Positions 61,053 through 64,000 of a stretch of 64,000 nucleotides of DNA are shown here, one piece after another. Position numbers and translations under genes: made by a program. Source of the stretch: Bauldia sp. (lineage in GTDB: Bacteria; Pseudomonadota; Alphaproteobacteria; Rhizobiales; Kaistiaceae); assembly GCA_026126025.1 (NCBI GenBank), contig JAHCJZ010000003.1:233586-297585 (forward strand). Reading direction: 5' to 3'. How positions within the stretch are numbered: position 1 is the stretch's first letter; every line of letters starts with the position of its first letter. Under the pieces are notes generated by a model. The model had not been told where the DNA came from. It did no database searches and saw only the letters and a program-made list of their open reading frames with translations.

Positions 61053-61874
61053 GTGAAGGACGACGGGGGCTGGGGCTATGTGCTCGGCCATACCGATGGC
61101 GAACTCGGCCGGCTCGAACGGCAGGCCGCCATATTTTCCGAAGCAACCGAGGACGTTCTGCGCCGCGCCGGGATCGGCCCGGGCATGAAGGTGCTGGACG
61201 TCGGCTGCGGCGTCGGCGACGTGTCGATGATCGCGGCAGCGCTGGTCGGCCCGGGCGGCAGCGTCGTCGGCATCGACCAGGCGGCCGAAGGGCTCGGCCT
61301 CGCGACGCGGCGCGCCGAGGCCGCCGGCTTCGACTGGCTCGGCTTCCGCCAGGCGGACGTCCACGCCATCGACGGCAGCGAATCCTTCGACGCGGTGGTC
61401 GGCCGGTTCATCCTGATGCACCTCCCCGACCGCGCCGCTGGTCTTCGCGGGATCACCCGGGCGGTGCGTCCCGGCGGCGTCGTGGCGTTCATCGAGATGG
61501 ACATCACCTCGGCGACCAGCCAGCCGCCCTTCCCGCTCCTCACCCGATGCATGGACTGGATCATCGACCTCTACGCCGAGGTCGGCGTCGAGGCCGAGAT
61601 GGGGTCGAAGCTCTACGGGACGTTCCGCGCCGCCGGCCTGACGCCGACCATGGTCGGAAACACGCGGGTCGAGGCGGGGCCTGATGCGCTCGCTTATGAC
61701 TATGTCGCCGAGTCGATCCGCAGCCTCGCCCCGCTGCTGGAGCGGCGCGGCATCGCCACCGCGGCGGAGATGGATGTCGACACGCTCTCCGAGCGGCTGC
61801 GCCGCGACGCGCTGGCCGGCGACCATTGCTTCGTCTTCCCGCGCCTCATCGGCGCGTGGGCGACCAAGGCCTAG
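61053..61874 (+). CDS. Class I SAM-dependent methyltransferase
   Basis: A 273-residue protein with motif I VLDVGCGVGDVSMIAAALVG, motif II VVGIDQAAEGL and RFILMHLPDR. GTG at 61053 with AGGAGG upstream. It resembles methyltransferases of natural-product and ubiquinone-like classes, but the substrate is unknown. Its stop overlaps that of the convergent DUF2244 gene in CTAG (61871-61874). Confidence 0.85.
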   Translation: MKDDGGWGYVLGHTDGELGRLERQAAIFSEATEDVLRRAGIGPGMKVLDVGCGVGDVSMIAAALVGPGGSVVGIDQAAEGLGLATRRAEAAGFDWLGFRQADVHAIDGSESFDAVVGRFILMHLPDRAAGLRGITRAVRPGGVVAFIEMDITSATSQPPFPLLTRCMDWIIDLYAEVGVEAEMGSKLYGTFRAAGLTPTMVGNTRVEAGPDALAYDYVAESIRSLAPLLERRGIATAAEMDVDTLSERLRRDALAGDHCFVFPRLIGAWATKA

Positions 61875-62380
61875 CGCGGCCCCGACCGCGCGTCGGCGAG
61901 AGCCCGGGCGAATACCTCGGCAAAGGCTGTGCGGTCGGCGGCGTTGAGAAAGCGCCCGATGACGAGCCGGCGGTCGCTGGAAACCAGCGCCAGCCCGGCG
62001 ATCCCCCATCCGCCCGGCCGCTCGGCTGTTTCGAGCCGCGTCCAGGCCGGTGCGAAGCTGTGCTCGACCACGTCGCCGTCGGCCGAGACGCTCCGCACCA
62101 GAAGGCGGTTGCCGCTCAGCGTGATCTCCTCGAAGGCGCGGGCATCGCGGTAGTTACGCCGGAAGGCGAGATAGATGAGGGTGGCGTCGAGGCCGAAAAA
62201 GCCGAAGACCGGCCACGCGCCCATGGTGACGAAGGCGACGCCGAGCCCGAACGAGACCACACCGATCGCCAGCATCAGCAGGAAGAAGCCGCGTTGCGAC
62301 AGCGAGCGATAGGGGATCAGCGTCGCCGAGAACAGGAGCGGTTCCGGCGAGATGTCGGGGACGCGGCTGGGTGCGGGCAT
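61871..62380 (-). CDS. DUF2244-family membrane protein
   Basis: A 169-residue protein with two membrane segments (about 33-55, 58-70) and the DUF2244 pattern: LIPYRSLSQRGFFLLMLAIGVVSFGLGVAFV, then FRRNYRDARAFEEITLSGNRLLVRSV. Function unknown. It is divergent from nth, an arrangement seen in other rhizobia, with 22 bp between starts. Confidence 0.9.
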   Translation of the reverse strand: MPAPSRVPDISPEPLLFSATLIPYRSLSQRGFFLLMLAIGVVSFGLGVAFVTMGAWPVFGFFGLDATLIYLAFRRNYRDARAFEEITLSGNRLLVRSVSADGDVVEHSFAPAWTRLETAERPGGWGIAGLALVSSDRRLVIGRFLNAADRTAFAEVFARALADARSGPR

Positions 62381-62402
62381 GGGCGTTCAGTATAGAGGGC
62401 GG

Positions 62403-63122
62403 ATGAAGGATTCCCAGAGCCCGCGGTCGCGCGCGCCCCAAGCCAAACGCGCCGCGCCCCGCGCCGGTTGCCGCCTCACCCGCGCCGAGGTGCAGGAGCT
62501 CTTCCGCCGCTTCCACGCCGCCGATCCCGAGCCGCGGGGCGAGCTGATCGCGCCCAATCCGTACACGCTCCTCGTCGCGGTGGTGCTGTCGGCGCAGGCG
62601 ACCGACGTCAGCGTCAACAAGGCGACCGCGCCGCTCTTCATGATCGCCGACACGCCGCAGAAGATGGTGGCGCTCGGCGAGGAGCGCGTGGCCGAAATGA
62701 TCCGTACGATCGGCCTCTTCCGCACCAAGGCGCGGAACGTGATCGCCCTCTCGCAGCGGCTGATCATGGAGCATGGCGGCACGGTGCCATCCTCCCGCGA
62801 GGCGCTGCAGGCCCTCCCCGGCGTCGGGCGGAAGACGGCGAATGTCGTGCTCAACATCGCCTTCGGCGAGGCGACCATCGCGGTCGACACCCACATCTTC
62901 CGCGTCGGCAACCGCACCGGGCTCGCCACCGGCAGGACGCCGGACGAGGTGGAGGACGTCCTCAACCGCGTCGTGCCGGCGGAATACCGGCTCCACGCCC
63001 ATCACTGGCTCATCCTTCACGGCCGCTATGTATGCGTCGCGCGGCGCCCGAAATGCTGGGAATGCCTCATCGCCGACATCTGCCGCTTCAAGGACAAGAC
63101 GCCCCCACCGCTTGCGCCCTAG
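62403..63122 (+). CDS. nth: Endonuclease III
   Basis: A 239-residue DNA glycosylase/AP lyase. HhH motif LPGVGRKTA with catalytic Lys144, Asp162 (VDTHIFRV), and the [4Fe-4S] cluster Cys211-x6-Cys218-x2-Cys221-x5-Cys227. It removes oxidised pyrimidines in base-excision repair. The N-terminal 20 residues are a basic extension. Its TAG overlaps the stop of the convergent DUF1624 gene (CTAG, 63119-63122). Confidence 0.97.
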   Translation: MKDSQSPRSRAPQAKRAAPRAGCRLTRAEVQELFRRFHAADPEPRGELIAPNPYTLLVAVVLSAQATDVSVNKATAPLFMIADTPQKMVALGEERVAEMIRTIGLFRTKARNVIALSQRLIMEHGGTVPSSREALQALPGVGRKTANVVLNIAFGEATIAVDTHIFRVGNRTGLATGRTPDEVEDVLNRVVPAEYRLHAHHWLILHGRYVCVARRPKCWECLIADICRFKDKTPPPLAP

Positions 63123-63865
63123 GCCCGGCCGAGGACGAGGGCGAGGAGGTAGAAGGCGCCCATCAGCAGCGGCTGGTGGGCGAGATAAATGACGAGGCTC
63201 CACCGCCCGGCCGTCACGAGGCCTTTCGCCAGCCAGCCGCCCGGCTGCACCCCCGCCAGCGTGCGGTCCAGCCCGAAGGCGAGCGCAAGGCGGGCGCCGG
63301 CCATGCCGGCGAGGACGGCGCCGAGCCAGGGAAGCACCGGCACATAGTCGACGCTGGACGGGACCACGGTGGAGAGCCCCAGCCAGATCCACGCCGGGTG
63401 GTCGAAGGCGGCGCCGGCGAAGAGCGACGGTGCGGTGAAGGCGACGGCGGCGCCGATCGTCGCGACCCAGCCGGGAAGCGGCAGGAAGGCGAGGCCGATC
63501 ACGCTGCAGACGGCGATGCAGTGGAGGATGCCGAAGCGCACGAAGGTGGCCGGGTCGGTCCACCACGTCACCGCCGACACTAAGACCGCGGCGCCAACGA
63601 GGATTGCCAGCCGCCGCCAGAAGGCCGGCCATCTTATGCCCCGCCGATGCGCAAGGACGAGGCTGACGCCGACCAGCGCGAGGAACGTGCCGGCGATGAG
63701 GTCGGCGGCCAGCATCATCGCGGGATTGGTCGCCGCGTCGAGCGCGATCAGCCCGCGCGAGCGCGGCCCGAGGTCCCACAGCGCGTGGTAGATCACCATC
63801 GCAACGATGGCGACGCCGCGGAGGAGATCGACCATCGGGATTCGAGGCCCGACGGCCGGCGTCAT
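63119..63865 (-). CDS. DUF1624-family membrane protein
   Basis: A protein of about 248 residues with seven or more membrane segments. It has the family motif RIPMVDLLRGVAIVAMVIYHALWDL, GILHCIAVCSVI, YVPVLPWLGAVLAGMAGARL and YLAHQPLLMG. It is related to heparan-alpha-glucosaminide N-acetyltransferases (acyltransferase group). The ATG at 63865 is favoured, but starts up to 63955 are possible. Confidence 0.85.
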   Translation of the reverse strand: MTPAVGPRIPMVDLLRGVAIVAMVIYHALWDLGPRSRGLIALDAATNPAMMLAADLIAGTFLALVGVSLVLAHRRGIRWPAFWRRLAILVGAAVLVSAVTWWTDPATFVRFGILHCIAVCSVIGLAFLPLPGWVATIGAAVAFTAPSLFAGAAFDHPAWIWLGLSTVVPSSVDYVPVLPWLGAVLAGMAGARLALAFGLDRTLAGVQPGGWLAKGLVTAGRWSLVIYLAHQPLLMGAFYLLALVLGRA

Positions 63866-63979
63866 GCGAAGACTCAAGCGACCCTCTCCCCTGCGGCGCG
63901 GCATGATGTCCTGCGACCGCCGGCGCATCAACGGCGGGCGGGGTTGCCGTCCCACGCCATCCGGCCGACAAGAGCGCCG

Positions 63980-64000
63980 ATGACCGCCTCCTCCGATCCG
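63980..64000 (+). CDS. Possible gene start at the window edge
   Basis: Seven codons from ATG (MTASSDP) run off the window. No clear ribosome site is present. It is too short to assess. Confidence 0.2.

Overview
This is a high-GC chromosomal window from an alphaproteobacterium, most likely of the order Hyphomicrobiales. I base this on the hsp20-DUF1150 pair, the rpmH-rnpA-yidC order, Tat-exported siderophore-binding proteins, the type of HWE-free sensor kinase, and dispersed palindromic repeats of the rhizobial kind. I cannot name a genus.

Layout. (1) Positions 1-5101 are the right end of an integrated plasmid-like element: a higBA toxin-antitoxin operon followed by a frameshifted DNA-binding gene, a ribbon-helix-helix/ParA partition pair, a replication-initiator-like gene behind helically phased repeats, an AlpA-type regulator and a tyrosine integrase. 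It ends in a 45-nt copy of the 3' half of tRNA-Phe(GAA), which should be its attachment site. (2) Positions 5102-9263 hold a short chromosomal stretch, then a decayed island next to tRNA-Arg(CCG): an integrase C-terminal remnant, a winged-helix/nucleotidyltransferase gene and a degenerate tRNA. (3) Positions 9438-15016 hold a methyltransferase and a periplasmic oxidation module: a PQQ dehydrogenase with the Asp-Tyr-Asp lanthanide signature, two c-type cytochromes and an exported pentapeptide-repeat protein. (4) Positions 15135-20910 hold two MFS exporters, a TetR regulator and a divergent drug-type ABC exporter with two matching operators. (5) Positions 21029-37834 hold a caspase-like protease with an EF-hand, an MltB-type lytic transglycosylase, an ABC pair, a cardiolipin synthase, an hsp20 gene with a candidate RNA thermometer, pyrD, yidC-rnpA-rpmH, a TVP38 protein, an orphan sensor kinase and tRNA-Arg(ACG). 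(6) Positions 37855-47009 are a ferric-siderophore locus: three binding proteins for one ATPase and one permease pair, a FhuF-type reductase with a His-rich insert, an ABC exporter, and a 22-codon ORF at the head. (7) Positions 47522-57172 hold envelope and periplasmic proteins: a lipoprotein, a NUDIX hydrolase, an SH3 protein, two SNase-like proteins, an alkaline phosphatase behind a Pho-box array, a DUF3299/ABC/PCuAC-like metal cluster and a FeeM-like acyltransferase. (8) Positions 57347-64000 hold a GGDEF-EAL protein, an alpha/beta hydrolase, a methyltransferase, DUF2244, endonuclease III and a DUF1624 protein.

The observations I rank highest are an 18-nt element (17/18 identical) placed 73-78 bp upstream of both a siderophore-binding-protein gene and a distant alpha/beta-hydrolase gene; the lanthanide-type dehydrogenase module with its intra-operon terminator and tandem leader repeats; the wHTH-nucleotidyltransferase as sole cargo of a tRNA-Arg island; the FhuF His-rich insertion; the hsp20 thermometer hairpin; and the PCuAC-fold protein that lacks its copper ligands inside a zinc-type ABC cluster. 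All functional statements are from reading the sequence; no database search was run.
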